A DNA stretch of 64,000 nt from Hyphomicrobiales bacterium (GTDB lineage: Bacteria; Pseudomonadota; Alphaproteobacteria; Parvibaculales; Parvibaculaceae): contig WGND01000007.1 of assembly GCA_016124805.1 (NCBI GenBank), forward strand, positions 62,001 to 126,000. The letters run 5' to 3'. The first letter of the stretch is position 1. Every line of letters starts with the position of its first letter. Positions 20,241-29,876 of the stretch are shown in pieces. The position numbers and the translations under genes are program-made. The notes beneath the pieces were generated by a model, which saw only the letters and a list, made by a program, of their open reading frames with translations, was not told where the DNA came from and made no database searches.

Positions 20241-20719
20241 GCGAACCAAAACTCTCCCATATCGGCAAAGACGGCGCGGCACATATGGTGGATGTGTCCG
20301 ACAAGGCCGTGACATCGCGCGTGGCCCGCGCCAGAGGGCGCGTGATCATGGCGCCTGAGACACTGGCGCTGATCATCAAGGACGGTCTGGCCAAGGGCAA
20401 TGCGCTGGAAGTGGCGCGGCTGGCGGGCATCATGGCCGCCAAGAAAACATCCGAGCTTATTCCGCTCTGTCATCCGCTGGCCATTACCAAAGTAAGTGTA
20501 GATTTGCAGCCCGATGTGGCAGGCCATTGCGTCGAGATTGAAGCCATGGTGAAGACCAGCGGGCAGACGGGCGTGGAGATGGAAGCGCTGACGGCTGTGA
20601 GTGTGGCCGCACTGACGCTTTACGACATGGCCAAGGCGGTCGACAAGGCGATGCATATTTCCGACATTCGCCTGACACACAAGAGTGGCGGCAAGTCCGG
20701 CATCTATGAGGCCGAGTGA
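20237..20719 (+). CDS. moaC: Cyclic pyranopterin monophosphate synthase
   Basis: Completes the first step of molybdenum cofactor synthesis, turning the MoaA product into cyclic pyranopterin monophosphate. The 160-aa protein has the family blocks [34 protein letters not shown] and [20 protein letters not shown] with the catalytic Lys/His residues. It starts with GTG overlapping the GNAT stop and ends overlapping moeA, forming a tight three-gene run. Confidence 0.97.
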   Translation: MSEPKLSHIGKDGAAHMVDVSDKAVTSRVARARGRVIMAPETLALIIKDGLAKGNALEVARLAGIMAAKKTSELIPLCHPLAITKVSVDLQPDVAGHCVEIEAMVKTSGQTGVEMEALTAVSVAALTLYDMAKAVDKAMHISDIRLTHKSGGKSGIYEAE

Positions 20720-21933
20720 TGGCGAGAGGCAAGACACCCCTTCTACCGGTTGAGGAAGCCCGGCAGCGCATTCTTGACCCCTTGCGCGTGACATCGCATG
20801 AGCGCGTGACGCTTCGCGAAAGTCTGGGCCGGATTCTCGCCGAAGATGTGATCGCACGACGCACGCAGCCACCAGCAGATATGTCCGCGATGGATGGATA
20901 TGCCGTGCGCGCGGCCGATGTGACGGCGGCAGGCGCGAGGCTTCACGTGATCGGCGAGGCCCCGGCCGGTCGCGCCTATGCCGGTGAGGTGAAGGCGGGC
21001 GAGACGGTGCGCATCTTTACAGGGGGCGCCCTGCCCGCCGGCACGGACAGCATCATGCTGCAGGAAGATGCCAGCCGTGAAGGTGACAATGTGACCTTCA
21101 GCGAAGCGGCACATGCCGGCCAGCATGTGCGCAAAGCGGGCATTGATTTTTCACATGGTGATGCCGGGCCGCTGGCAGGCACCAAACTGAGCGCTGCTGA
21201 CATCGCGCTTATTGCGGCCAAGAACCATGCGCATGTGATGGTTTACCGGCGGCCGGTGATCGCCTATTTCGCGACGGGTGACGAACTGGTGATGCCGGGC
21301 GAAACGCTGGGCGCCGACCAGATCATTTCTTCCAATAATGATGGTCTGGGCGCGCTCATCGAAGCGCATGGCGGCGAGGCGATGGATCTGGGCATTGCAC
21401 CAGACGACAAGGAAGCAATCCGGACGCTGGCGGCGAAAGCCAACCATGCCGACATGCTGGTGACGCTGGGCGGGGCCTCGGTGGGTGACCATGATCTGGT
21501 GCGTCCTGCCCTTGAAGCGGACGGGCTGGAGATTGATTTCTGGCGTATCGCGATGCGACCGGGCAAGCCGCTGATGTTTGGTCGCTACGGCGAGGTGCCC
21601 ATGCTGGGGCTGCCGGGCAATCCTGTTTCGGCGCTGGTCTGCGCGCAGCTTTTTCTGGTGCCTGCGATTTTGCGGATGCAGGGCACGGTTGAAACACAAT
21701 CGCTGATGATTGCAAGGCTCGGCGCGGATGTGAAAGCCAATGATGCGCGCGAGGATTATCTGCGGGCGAAGCTCGATCATGTGCCGGGCGAACTACCGGT
21801 CGTCACGCCCTTGCCCGTGCAGGACAGCTCCATGCTGTCCGCCCTTTCGGCGGCAGATTGCCTGATCATCCGCCCGCCCCATGCAGAGGCAGAAAAAGCA
21901 GGCGCCACGGTCTCCATATTGCCGCTTCGCTGA
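20719..21933 (+). CDS. moeA: Molybdopterin molybdenumtransferase
   Basis: Inserts molybdate into adenylylated molybdopterin to finish the cofactor. The 404-aa protein has the MoeA domains in order: N-terminal PPADMSAMDGYAVRA, the FTGGALPAGTDSIMLQEDA loop, the MogA-like domain with ATGDELVMPGE and LVTLGGASVGDHDLV, and GLPGNPVSALV. The ATG at 20719 overlaps the moaC stop (TGATG); a GTG one codon earlier is an alternative. It is the last gene before the TetR cassette. Confidence 0.97.
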   Translation: MARGKTPLLPVEEARQRILDPLRVTSHERVTLRESLGRILAEDVIARRTQPPADMSAMDGYAVRAADVTAAGARLHVIGEAPAGRAYAGEVKAGETVRIFTGGALPAGTDSIMLQEDASREGDNVTFSEAAHAGQHVRKAGIDFSHGDAGPLAGTKLSAADIALIAAKNHAHVMVYRRPVIAYFATGDELVMPGETLGADQIISSNNDGLGALIEAHGGEAMDLGIAPDDKEAIRTLAAKANHADMLVTLGGASVGDHDLVRPALEADGLEIDFWRIAMRPGKPLMFGRYGEVPMLGLPGNPVSALVCAQLFLVPAILRMQGTVETQSLMIARLGADVKANDAREDYLRAKLDHVPGELPVVTPLPVQDSSMLSALSAADCLIIRPPHAEAEKAGATVSILPLR

Positions 21934-21946
21934 ATGGCGAGACTGC

Positions 21947-21965
21947 ATGTTGTCGTTGACAACAT
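21947..21965. promoter_or_regulatory. TetR operator 1 (8-3-8 palindrome)
   Basis: ATGTTGTCGTTGACAACAT is an inverted repeat of ATGTTGTC/GACAACAT around a 3-bp centre. A TTGACA at 21956-21961 inside it could serve as a -35 element with TAATCT at 21978-21983. A related palindrome lies 16 bp further on. Binding of the TetR protein encoded just downstream would block its own promoter. Confidence 0.7.
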
Positions 21966-21981
21966 CTAGGCTTTTGCTAAT

Positions 21982-22008
21982 CTCAATGTAGTCAATGACA
22001 ACATTGAG
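21982..22008. promoter_or_regulatory. TetR operator 2 (27-bp palindrome)
   Basis: The arms CTCAATGTAGTCA and TGACAACATTGAG surround a single central base and match as an inverted repeat with only one mismatched pair. The core shares TTGTC/GACAA-type half sites with the first palindrome, TGACAACAT being identical. It ends 9 bp before the TetR start codon, over the expected transcription start. Confidence 0.75.
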
Positions 22009-22016
22009 ATTTCACG

Positions 22017-22667
22017 ATGGGCTATCATCACGGCAATCTGCGAAGTGACCTGCTGGCGCGCGCCGCCGAGGTGATTGCGGCAGAAGGCATCGAGGCGTTG
22101 AGCCTGCGGGGCCTGGCGCGCGATCTGGGCGTGTCTCATGCCGCGCCGTCGCGCCATTTTGACGACAAGGCCGCACTGCTGCGCGCGCTTGGCACGGATG
22201 GCAGCGAGAAGCTGGCAAATTATGTGCTGAGCGCGGCCGATGAGGCCGGAGACAATCCCCTCAAACGCTATGCCGCCATGGGCAAGGCCTATATCCGCTT
22301 CAGCCTCGTCTTCCCTGCCTATTACAAAGCGATGACGCATCCCGAAGTCTGCGCCCAATCCGATGCCGCTTTCAGTGCGAGCGCGGAACGGCGGCGGCAG
22401 ATTATTTCCGATGCGGCGCGCGCCGCGCAGGCCGCCGGCTGGCTCGCTGACGAGGCGCTTGAGGATGTGCTGATGTTCAGCATCGGCACGGTGCGCGGCG
22501 TGTCTGCCATGCTGGCTGACCCCATGCATCACAGTCAGACAGCGTCCATTGAGACGGACCTGCTGATCGAAAATATTGTGCGGCTGATCATTGATCCGGA
22601 CAATCCGCAACGCCGCCTCAAACCGGCGCCTCAGAAGAGCGACAACCAAAAGAGGGTAAGCGCATGA
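22017..22667 (+). CDS. TetR/AcrR-family transcriptional regulator
   Basis: Repressor of 216 aa. The N-terminal helix-turn-helix domain is clear (YHHGNLRSDLLARAAEVIAA, then LSLRGLARDLGVSHAAPSRHF). The C-terminal ligand domain resembles the WHG type. Two palindromes in the 80 bp before the gene argue for autoregulation. Its stop overlaps the start of the 65-aa membrane protein gene by 4 bp, and that gene overlaps the desaturase by 4 bp, so the three form one operon. The likely role is control of desaturase synthesis in response to a lipid or acyl ligand (inference). Confidence 0.92.
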   Translation: MGYHHGNLRSDLLARAAEVIAAEGIEALSLRGLARDLGVSHAAPSRHFDDKAALLRALGTDGSEKLANYVLSAADEAGDNPLKRYAAMGKAYIRFSLVFPAYYKAMTHPEVCAQSDAAFSASAERRRQIISDAARAAQAAGWLADEALEDVLMFSIGTVRGVSAMLADPMHHSQTASIETDLLIENIVRLIIDPDNPQRRLKPAPQKSDNQKRVSA

Positions 22668-22861
22668 TCGGGAAGATACTGGAGACTGTCGGCCCGTGGG
22701 GGCCGGTTCTGTTCGGGTTCGGTTTTCTGGCGCCGCTGATCGCGCAGATTATCGAGCGCGCCGATGTGGCCATGCCTTTCGGCCTGACGCCGCTGATGCT
22801 GGGTCTGATCATGGGGCCGGCGCTCGGGCTTGCCGCCAAGCTGCGGGGGCGCTGGATATGA
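22664..22861 (+). CDS. 65-aa membrane microprotein
   Basis: Small protein with two predicted membrane segments (WGPVLFGFGFLAPLIAQII and LTPLMLGLIMGPALGLAA) and a basic C-terminal KLRGRW. It starts at an ATG overlapping the TetR stop and its stop overlaps the desaturase ATG (ATGA), so translation is coupled on both sides. No family recognised. The position suggests an accessory subunit or anchor for the desaturase, which is inference. Confidence 0.75.
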   Translation: MIGKILETVGPWGPVLFGFGFLAPLIAQIIERADVAMPFGLTPLMLGLIMGPALGLAAKLRGRWI

Positions 22862-23778
22862 ACATGTCAAATATCAATGCCGCCGATCTGAGCGCCATGA
22901 GCGACCGCGAACTTGCCCGTGCCGAACTCGAAATCGCGCGCAAATATTACAACCGCTTCTCCGTCTTCATGCTCGTCTGGGGCTTTGGCAATCTTGCCTG
23001 CTGGCTGGCGCTGTGGCCGCTGACACTGATGGGCGTGATCCCGCTGTGGCTCGCCTTCCCGATTGCCACGCTCAATGTGATCCTGTGCTACCTGCCCTCG
23101 CATGAAGCGCAGCATTCCAATTTTGCACGCAGCGGCGAACCCCTGCGCTGGCTCAATGAGCTGATCGGCTATGTTTCCACCATTCCCATGGTGCTGCCCT
23201 TCAAGGTCGCGCGGCTCACCCATATGGAACATCATTCGCATACGAATGATCCGGCGCTTGATCCTGATTACTGGGTGAAGGCGGACAGCTGGCATCAGCA
23301 TTTATGGCAGGGCCTGAAAAACCGCCAGCCGGGACACAGCCATCCCTATGCGGAAACCATGAAGCGGCTTGGCGATGAGCCCTTCGTCAAAAAGGCGCTG
23401 CTGGAAGGCGCAATCCAGACACTTTCCTTCTGGGCCATTCTGACGGCACTCGCCTGGAGCGGCCATGCGATTGAAGCCGCCCTGCTCTGGTGGCTGCCAC
23501 GCCATATCGGCACCAGCTATATCTCGCTGATGCTGAGCTGGGCGCCGCATTTTCCCAATCCCGAACGCGGGCGCTATCGCAACACGCGCTATTTCACCTT
23601 TCCGCTGGGCAATATCATCGCGCTGGGCATGGAACATCATATCATTCACCACATGCATCCAGGCATTCCACTGAACTGGAATGCGGCGGCCTATCGCGAT
23701 CTGAAGCCGATTCTGGATGCCCGTGGCTGCCGGGACGAGGCCTTTCAGCCGTCAAATTTATCCACAGTTCAGGCTTGA
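22858..23778 (+). CDS. Fatty-acid desaturase superfamily membrane di-iron enzyme
   Basis: Integral-membrane di-iron oxygenase of 306 aa. All three histidine boxes are present: SHEAQH (residues ~81-86), THMEHHSH (~121-128) and [11 protein letters not shown] (~260). Hydrophobic helices flank the first box and precede the last. The pattern suits acyl desaturases and also carotenoid ketolases or hydroxylases, so the substrate is open. It is the last gene of the TetR-controlled operon. The start is set by the ATGA overlap with the microprotein gene; an apparent 54-codon upstream extension is just that gene in another frame. Confidence 0.85.
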   Translation: MNMSNINAADLSAMSDRELARAELEIARKYYNRFSVFMLVWGFGNLACWLALWPLTLMGVIPLWLAFPIATLNVILCYLPSHEAQHSNFARSGEPLRWLNELIGYVSTIPMVLPFKVARLTHMEHHSHTNDPALDPDYWVKADSWHQHLWQGLKNRQPGHSHPYAETMKRLGDEPFVKKALLEGAIQTLSFWAILTALAWSGHAIEAALLWWLPRHIGTSYISLMLSWAPHFPNPERGRYRNTRYFTFPLGNIIALGMEHHIIHHMHPGIPLNWNAAAYRDLKPILDARGCRDEAFQPSNLSTVQA

Positions 23779-23788
23779 CGATTCAGAA

Positions 23789-23803
23789 GAACCAAACTAG
23801 AAC
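23789..23803. promoter_or_regulatory. lexA: SOS box (LexA operator)
   Basis: GAAC at 23789-23792 and GAAC at 23800-23803 are separated by exactly seven bases. GAAC-N7-GAAC (equivalently GTTC-N7-GTTC) is the known alphaproteobacterial LexA operator. It lies 55 bp before the lexA start codon, consistent with autoregulation. Confidence 0.85.
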
Positions 23804-23858
23804 GAATTTCGACGTTTTTGTTTTGTTCCTTCCCGATCCATCAAGCTGGGGCCAATCG

Positions 23859-24569
23859 ATGCTGACGCGCAAACAACATGAACTTCTGATGTTCATCCAT
23901 GAGCGGATCAAGGAAGGTGGCGTTTCGCCCAGCTTCGACGAGATGAAGGATGCCCTTGATCTGCGATCAAAATCGGGGATTCACCGCCTGATCACAGCGC
24001 TTGAGGAGCGCGGCTTTATCCGCCGTCTGGCGCATCGCGCCCGGGCGCTGGAAATCGTGAAGCTGCCGGAAGCCGCATCGCCAAGCCTTGCGACATCACG
24101 CGCCAAGGGCTTCTCGCCCAGCGTGATCGAAGGCAGCCGGGGCAAACCTGTCAGCCGCGATCTGACGCCTTCGGATGCGGCCAATGACACCATGACCCTC
24201 TCGGTGATGGGCCGGATTGCCGCCGGTACGCCGATCGAGGCGCTGCAGGAAGAAAGCCATCAGGTAAGTGTGCCGCTGAACCTTCTGGGCTCGGGCGAGC
24301 ATTATGCGCTGGAGGTCAAGGGTGACTCCATGATCGAGGCCGGCATTCTGGATGGCGACACGGTTCTCATCCAGCGTTGCGACACGGCCAATAGCGGCGA
24401 CATTGTTGTGGCGCTGGTCGATGGCTATGAAGCGACCCTGAAGCGGCTGCGCCGCAAGGGTGACTCCATAGCGCTTGAAGCGGCCAATCCCGCCTATGAA
24501 ACCCGCATCTTCGGGCCGGATCGCGTAAAGGTTCAGGGCAAGCTGGTCGGTCTTCTGCGCCGCTATTAA
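23859..24569 (+). CDS. lexA: SOS repressor LexA
   Basis: Represses DNA-damage genes until activated RecA triggers its self-cleavage. The 236-aa protein begins [13 protein letters not shown] with a winged helix DNA-binding domain, has an alphaproteobacterial linker, then the S24 peptidase domain. Cleavage would occur in RIAAGTPIE (Ala122-Gly123), the nucleophile is Ser157 in KGDSMIEAG, and the general base is Lys195 in EATLKRL. Its own SOS box is upstream. It is convergent with comEC, 3 bp apart. Confidence 0.97.
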   Translation: MLTRKQHELLMFIHERIKEGGVSPSFDEMKDALDLRSKSGIHRLITALEERGFIRRLAHRARALEIVKLPEAASPSLATSRAKGFSPSVIEGSRGKPVSRDLTPSDAANDTMTLSVMGRIAAGTPIEALQEESHQVSVPLNLLGSGEHYALEVKGDSMIEAGILDGDTVLIQRCDTANSGDIVVALVDGYEATLKRLRRKGDSIALEAANPAYETRIFGPDRVKVQGKLVGLLRRY

Positions 24570-24572
24570 GGC

Positions 24573-26741
24573 TCACCGCACCCAGGGCCTGTGCCCGCGC
24601 GCCTCTTTAGCCGTGAATTTTTTCACCGTGCCATCGGGCATGAAATAGAGCGAGGTGGCGCCCTCGCGCAGCAGGTCAAACCTGTCGATCACCTGTGATG
24701 CGCGGCAGCCCTGACGGATGGCGGGCGGCACCGGCACCTGGGCGACAATGATCGCCGCCGTTTCACAATCCTCAAAGACGGCAGGCAGGTTGCGCGGAAA
24801 GGCAATTTCAGGCCGTTCGGCTTCGCGGTAAAGACAGCCCTGCCGGTCGCATTGCATGGCGGCGTTGCGGCCCGCCTCGCCGGGGCTGCGCCCGTCGCCC
24901 TCATGGGTCAGCCATTGCCGCGCGGTATAAGATGAGCGCTGCGTTGTGAGCGCAAGGCGGCCATCCGCCATGCGGACAGCGGCAATCTGGCCATCGCGGT
25001 CAATCATCACATCGGGACGGATGCCGGGCGACCAGGCGGCCAGACCGATGATGATGGGCGCGACACCGACAAAGCGCCATGACCGTCGCCAGAGTGCGAG
25101 CCACAGGCCGCCAGCGACAACGAGCAGCAAAGGCGCAAGCGGCACAGAGGGAATGAGATCATCTGAGCCTTCCCATGTGGAAACGAGGTGGGCCACGGCG
25201 AGCATGAGGTCAATCCCCTGCCCCATGAGCCAGAGGGCGGGCGCTTCCAGCCCGAGCGGCATGAGCAGCAGCGCAACCAATGCCGATGGCATCACGATCA
25301 GCGCGACGAGCGGCATGGCGGCAAGATTGCCGGCAAGGCCATAGAGCAGCGCGATGCGATTGAAATTCCATGCCGCAAAAGGTGCGGTCGCCGCCCCCGC
25401 GACAAGACTCGTCAGCGCGATACCTGCCAGATAGACAAAGGGCGTGGCGAGCCAGCGCTGCCAGCCCTGCATTTCATAAAGCCTGCCGGAGATGGCGCGG
25501 GCAAGATCGCTTTCATAAAAGGCGATCAGCGCCACCACAGCGGCAAAGGACATCTGGAAACTTGCACCTAAAAGACTCTCGGGACGCCAGAGCAGAATGA
25601 CAATGGCCGCCAGGGCCACATTGCGCAGGCTCAGGGCCGGGCGGTCGAGCAGAATGGCGACGAACATGAGGGTGATCATGATCCAGGCGCGCTGGGTGGC
25701 GATGCCTGCCCCCGAGATAAGAAGGTAGAAAGTCGCGCCAAAAATGGCGATGACGGCGGCCCATTTCTTGATGGGACGGCGCAGCGCCAGACCCGGCAAA
25801 AGCGCCATGAGGGCGCGCAAAACCCAGAAGACGGAGCCCCCGAAAAGCACCATGTGGAAACCGGAAATAGAGAGCACATGAGCCAGACCTGCATTGCGCA
25901 GATCCTGTGCCGTCTCCTCCGGAATGGCCCGCTTCTGGCCCGTGATCAGGGCGACGGCAACGGGGCCTGCCGGTCCGTCAATGCCCTGACGGATGCGCGC
26001 GGTGATCGCGTTTCGCAGGCGGGCAAGCGCCATATCGAAGCTGCGCGGCGGGTCGCCTGTTTCAAGCGGGGCGGTGTAGGAAAAGCCAACCGCGCCGATG
26101 CGTTCAAACCAGACAAGGCGGGTATAGTCAAAGCCGCCCGCCTCGACGGGTTCAGGCGGTGGCAACAGGCGCGCGCGCAGCGTGACGGTCTGGCCGGGCA
26201 GCAGCTCAATATCTTTCTGGCGCATGGTGAGACGGATGCGCGCGGGCAGCGCCACCGGTTTCAGGCCTGCAAAACGATGCGGCGCCATGATGAGCGACAG
26301 GCTGCCCTGATCCGTATGCTGAACGTCGATGACACTGGCAACCAGCAGACCTGAACGCTCTTTCTGGAGAACCGGTGCAGCCACCATCCATGTGCGCAGG
26401 GCGGCGGCCGAAAAGCCGAGCGTGACGAGCCACAACGCAGTCAGGAGAATGGCGAGCAGCCCCTGATGCCGCATGACCCAGAGCGCGAGGAGAAGCGTGG
26501 AAAGAACGAGCCCGCAGAACCAGAGCGCGGGCTCAAATGGCAGGCTGAAATAGGCTCCGACGCCAAGCGCCATGATCACCGGGCTCCAGAGGAACCAGCG
26601 ATCCGACTCGGCGGTGAATAATGCGCCCGGCAGCGCCAGAATCCGGGCGGCGGATTCACGCAGAGGCACGGCCCGAAATGGCCCTCTGATGCCCCTGCTT
26701 GCCTCCCCTGCCCGCATCTGCGCCCCAATCCGGTCGGTCAA
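24573..26741 (-). CDS. comEC: ComEC/Rec2-family membrane protein
   Basis: Predicted inner-membrane channel for single-stranded DNA during natural transformation. The 722-aa protein has an N-terminal DUF4131-like soluble/membrane region, then the Competence domain with many helices and the block GLAHVLSISGFHMVLFGG (residues ~280-300). The C-terminal ~190 residues lack the HxHxDH metallo-beta-lactamase motif found in Bacillus ComEC; this form is common in alphaproteobacteria. It is divergent from gltX across 248 bp, where only a small TGCAGG/CCTGCA hairpin (26851-26867) was noted. Confidence 0.9.
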   Translation of the reverse strand: MTDRIGAQMRAGEASRGIRGPFRAVPLRESAARILALPGALFTAESDRWFLWSPVIMALGVGAYFSLPFEPALWFCGLVLSTLLLALWVMRHQGLLAILLTALWLVTLGFSAAALRTWMVAAPVLQKERSGLLVASVIDVQHTDQGSLSLIMAPHRFAGLKPVALPARIRLTMRQKDIELLPGQTVTLRARLLPPPEPVEAGGFDYTRLVWFERIGAVGFSYTAPLETGDPPRSFDMALARLRNAITARIRQGIDGPAGPVAVALITGQKRAIPEETAQDLRNAGLAHVLSISGFHMVLFGGSVFWVLRALMALLPGLALRRPIKKWAAVIAIFGATFYLLISGAGIATQRAWIMITLMFVAILLDRPALSLRNVALAAIVILLWRPESLLGASFQMSFAAVVALIAFYESDLARAISGRLYEMQGWQRWLATPFVYLAGIALTSLVAGAATAPFAAWNFNRIALLYGLAGNLAAMPLVALIVMPSALVALLLMPLGLEAPALWLMGQGIDLMLAVAHLVSTWEGSDDLIPSVPLAPLLLVVAGGLWLALWRRSWRFVGVAPIIIGLAAWSPGIRPDVMIDRDGQIAAVRMADGRLALTTQRSSYTARQWLTHEGDGRSPGEAGRNAAMQCDRQGCLYREAERPEIAFPRNLPAVFEDCETAAIIVAQVPVPPAIRQGCRASQVIDRFDLLREGATSLYFMPDGTVKKFTAKEARGHRPWVR

Positions 26742-26989
26742 GTCCTGAACATGGGCTCTTCAACCCTGCTAAACCCCTGAAGAAGCTGATATTGCCTCTT
26801 TTTTCGGGCTTACGCTGCAACGCCGCAATGTGCTAGAAACACTACCAAATTGCAGGGCCATCCTGCACCCCACCCAGGCAGTGCAGGACTGACAGCTTTC
26901 AGACTGATATCTGCAACCCAAAATCCGTCCACAGTGTTTGCCGCCGCGCTTCTTCACCTGTGGCTTTTGCACGATCCGACTAGCGAAGC

Positions 26990-28405
26990 ATGATGACTGA
27001 AGCCAAAAAAACCGTCACGCGATTTGCGCCCTCCCCGACAGGCTTTCTGCATATCGGCGGTGGTCGCACGGCGCTGTTCAACTGGCTTTATGCAAAGCAT
27101 GAAGGCGGCACATTTCTGCTGCGCATCGAGGACACTGATCGGGAGCGCTCTACCGATGCGGCGATTGAGGCCATTTTCGACGGGCTGAAATGGCTGGGTC
27201 TGGAGTGGGACGGCGAACCGGTGATGCAGTTTTCGCGTCAGGCCCGTCATCGCGAGGTGGCCATGGAAATGCTGGCTGCCGGCCATGCCTATTACTGCTA
27301 TGCCAGCCAGGCGGAACTGGAAGAAATGCGCGAGCTTGCCCGCGCCGAAGGCCGCCCGATCAAATATGACGGTCGCTGGCGCGACCGCGACCCGTCTGAA
27401 GCCCCTGACGGCGTGAAGCCCGTGATCCGCTTCCGTTCGCCCGATGCCGGCGAAACGGTGATACAGGATGCCGTGGTGGGGGAAGTACGTTTTGCCAATG
27501 AGCAGCTTGATGACCTCATCATCGTGCGCAGTGACGGCTCGCCGACCTATAATCTTTCCGTTGTGGTGGATGATCACGATATGGGCGTGACCCAGATCAT
27601 CCGCGGCGACGACCACCTGACCAACACCGCCCGGCAGAGCCAGATTTATGCGGCCATGGGATGGGAGGCACCTGCCTTTGCCCATCTGCCGCTGATCCAT
27701 GGTCCGGACGGGGCCAAGCTCTCCAAGCGCCATGGGGCGCTGGGCGTGGATGCCTATCGCGATATGGGCTATCTGCCCGAAGCCATGCGCAACTATCTGG
27801 TGCGTCTGGGCTGGAGCCATGGCGATGACGAGATTTTCTCGACCGAGCAGGCGATTGAATGGTTCAACCTCGACAGCATTGGTCATTCGCCCTCGCGCTT
27901 TGACTTCGACAAGCTGGAAAGCGTGAACGCGCATTATATCCGCATCGCGGATGACACGCGGCTGGCCGACGACACGCTTGCCCTGATGGTGCGCTTGCAT
28001 GGCTGGGTCGAAACAGCTGACCTGCGCCAGAAGCTGATCGCTGCGATGCCCGGACTGAAGGAACGTGCCAAGACCCTGATCGAGCTTGGCCAGGGTGCCG
28101 CCTATCTGACGGCGACGCGCCCGCTGAGCCTGGATGACAAAGCCACCAAGCTGCTGGATGTCGAGACGCAGATGATGCTCGGCCGCCTGCTGCCGCAACT
28201 GGAAGCCCTGAATGACTGGAGCGCGGAGGCCTGCGAGGCTGTCGTGCGCGCCTTTGCCGAGGCCGAAACGCTGAAGCTTGGCAAGGTCGCGCAACCCTTG
28301 CGCGCCGCCCTGACCGGCAGTGCCGTGTCTCCCCCCATTTTCGATGTTCTGGCGACACTGGGTCGCGAGGAAGCGCTTGGGCGCATCAAGGATCAAGCGG
28401 CCTGA
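26990..28405 (+). CDS. gltX: Glutamate--tRNA ligase
   Basis: Charges tRNA-Glu (and, in organisms that use the GatCAB route, tRNA-Gln). A class-I synthetase of 471 aa with the HIGH-type motif in [18 protein letters not shown] and the KMSKS-type motif in [13 protein letters not shown]. The C-terminal anticodon-binding domain is complete. The ATG at 26990 is followed directly by a second (MMTEAK), and either could be used. It is followed by gltA on the same strand after 100 bp. Confidence 0.97.
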   Translation: MMTEAKKTVTRFAPSPTGFLHIGGGRTALFNWLYAKHEGGTFLLRIEDTDRERSTDAAIEAIFDGLKWLGLEWDGEPVMQFSRQARHREVAMEMLAAGHAYYCYASQAELEEMRELARAEGRPIKYDGRWRDRDPSEAPDGVKPVIRFRSPDAGETVIQDAVVGEVRFANEQLDDLIIVRSDGSPTYNLSVVVDDHDMGVTQIIRGDDHLTNTARQSQIYAAMGWEAPAFAHLPLIHGPDGAKLSKRHGALGVDAYRDMGYLPEAMRNYLVRLGWSHGDDEIFSTEQAIEWFNLDSIGHSPSRFDFDKLESVNAHYIRIADDTRLADDTLALMVRLHGWVETADLRQKLIAAMPGLKERAKTLIELGQGAAYLTATRPLSLDDKATKLLDVETQMMLGRLLPQLEALNDWSAEACEAVVRAFAEAETLKLGKVAQPLRAALTGSAVSPPIFDVLATLGREEALGRIKDQAA

Positions 28406-28505
28406 TTTTTTTCGGGACGCAACGATAAGACCGCAATATGCTGAACAACTGTCCGGTTCGTCTGATGTGTAACAGGCGCCGGCAGCAGAGAGGACAGAAG
28501 CAGGT

Positions 28506-29819
28506 ATGACAAAATTTGGAACCGAAGCCGGTGCAACTACCACCGCAAAACTTGAGCTGGACGGCAAGAATTACGACTTCCCCGTTTATAGCGGTTCTCT
28601 CGGGCCCAGCGTCATCGATATTTCGACGCTCTATTCCAAGACGGGCCATTTCACCTATGACCCGGGCTTCACCTCCACAGGCAGCTGTGAATCCGACATC
28701 ACCTTCATCGACGGCGAAGAAGGCGTGCTGCTCTATCGGGGCTACCCCATTGAACAGCTGGCCGAGAAGGGCTCGTTCCTCGAGACCTGCCATCTGCTGC
28801 TGAGCGGCGAGCTGCCCAACGCCGATGAATACAAGGAATTCTCGCGCGCCATCACCTATCATACGATGGTGCATGAGCAGATGATGATGTTCCTGCGCGG
28901 CTTCCGTCGCGATGCCCATCCCATGGCCATCATGTGCGGCATGGTGGGTGCGCTTTCGGCCTTCTATCACGACTCGACCGATATCAATGACCCGATCCAG
29001 CGCATGATCGCCAGCCGCCGTCTCATCGCCAAGATGCCGACGATTGCCGCCATGGCGTTCAAATATTCGATCGGCCAACCGATTGTCTATCCGAGCAATG
29101 ATCTGGGCTACGCCGAGAATTTCCTGCGCATGTGCTTCTCGGTGCCGGCTGAGGAATATGAAGTCAATCCGATCCTCGCCCGCGCCATGGACCGCATCTT
29201 CATCCTGCATGCCGATCACGAGCAGAACGCCTCGACATCGACCGTGCGTCTGGCCGGTTCGTCGGGCGCCAATCCCTTCGCCTGCATCGCGGCAGGCATT
29301 GCCTGCCTCTGGGGCCCGGCGCATGGCGGCGCCAATGAAGCCGCCCTCAACATGCTGCAGGAAATCGGGACCGTGGACCGCATTCCGGAATTCATTGCCC
29401 GCGCCAAGGACAAGGACGATCCCTTCCGCCTGATGGGCTTTGGCCACCGCGTTTACAAGAATTACGACCCGCGCGCCCGCGTGATGCAGAAGACCACCCA
29501 TGAAGTGCTCAAGACCCTGGGCATCAAGGATGATCCGCTGCTCGACGTGGCGATGGAACTGGAACGCATCGCACTGAGCGATCCCTATTTCGTCGAAAAG
29601 AAGCTGTACCCAAATATCGACTTCTATTCGGGCATCACGCTGAAGGCGATGGGCTTCCCCACCACCATGTTCACTGTGCTCTTCGCGCTCGCCCGCACCG
29701 TCGGCTGGGTCGCGCAGTGGAACGAAATGGTTGAGGATCCGAGCCAGCGTATCGGTCGTCCGCGCCAGCTCTATACCGGCGCACAGTCACGCGACTATGT
29801 GGATGTGGAAAAGCGCTAA
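28506..29819 (+). CDS. gltA: Citrate synthase
   Basis: Condenses oxaloacetate and acetyl-CoA at the entry to the TCA cycle. The 437-aa protein is the NADH-sensitive type found in Gram-negative bacteria, with a small N-terminal domain before the catalytic core. The catalytic residues are in [11 protein letters not shown] (His), [15 protein letters not shown] (His) and PNIDFYSGI (Asp). It is probably transcribed from its own promoter in the 100-bp gap after gltX and ends at a clear terminator. Confidence 0.98.
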   Translation: MTKFGTEAGATTTAKLELDGKNYDFPVYSGSLGPSVIDISTLYSKTGHFTYDPGFTSTGSCESDITFIDGEEGVLLYRGYPIEQLAEKGSFLETCHLLLSGELPNADEYKEFSRAITYHTMVHEQMMMFLRGFRRDAHPMAIMCGMVGALSAFYHDSTDINDPIQRMIASRRLIAKMPTIAAMAFKYSIGQPIVYPSNDLGYAENFLRMCFSVPAEEYEVNPILARAMDRIFILHADHEQNASTSTVRLAGSSGANPFACIAAGIACLWGPAHGGANEAALNMLQEIGTVDRIPEFIARAKDKDDPFRLMGFGHRVYKNYDPRARVMQKTTHEVLKTLGIKDDPLLDVAMELERIALSDPYFVEKKLYPNIDFYSGITLKAMGFPTTMFTVLFALARTVGWVAQWNEMVEDPSQRIGRPRQLYTGAQSRDYVDVEKR

Positions 29820-29844
29820 GCGCTTCCACCTGACAGACTTGAAG

Positions 29845-29876
29845 AAGGCGCTTCCCTCCGGGGTGGCGCCTTTTTT
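29845..29876 (+). terminator. Intrinsic terminator of gltA
   Basis: AAGGCGC (29845-29851) pairs with GCGCCTT (29866-29872), with an inner CCC/GGG pair in the loop, and the stem runs into TTTTTT (29871-29876). It sits 25 bp after the gltA stop, and its T run reaches the stop codon of the convergent lpxB gene. Confidence 0.85.

Noticed and set aside
26851-26867. TGCAGG/CCTGCA hairpin between comEC and gltX
   Set aside because: Only 6 bp of stem and no T run; too weak to call a terminator or operator.
26954-28567. Minus-strand open frame of 537 codons over gltX
   Set aside because: Antisense to the complete gltX gene; no recognisable domain.
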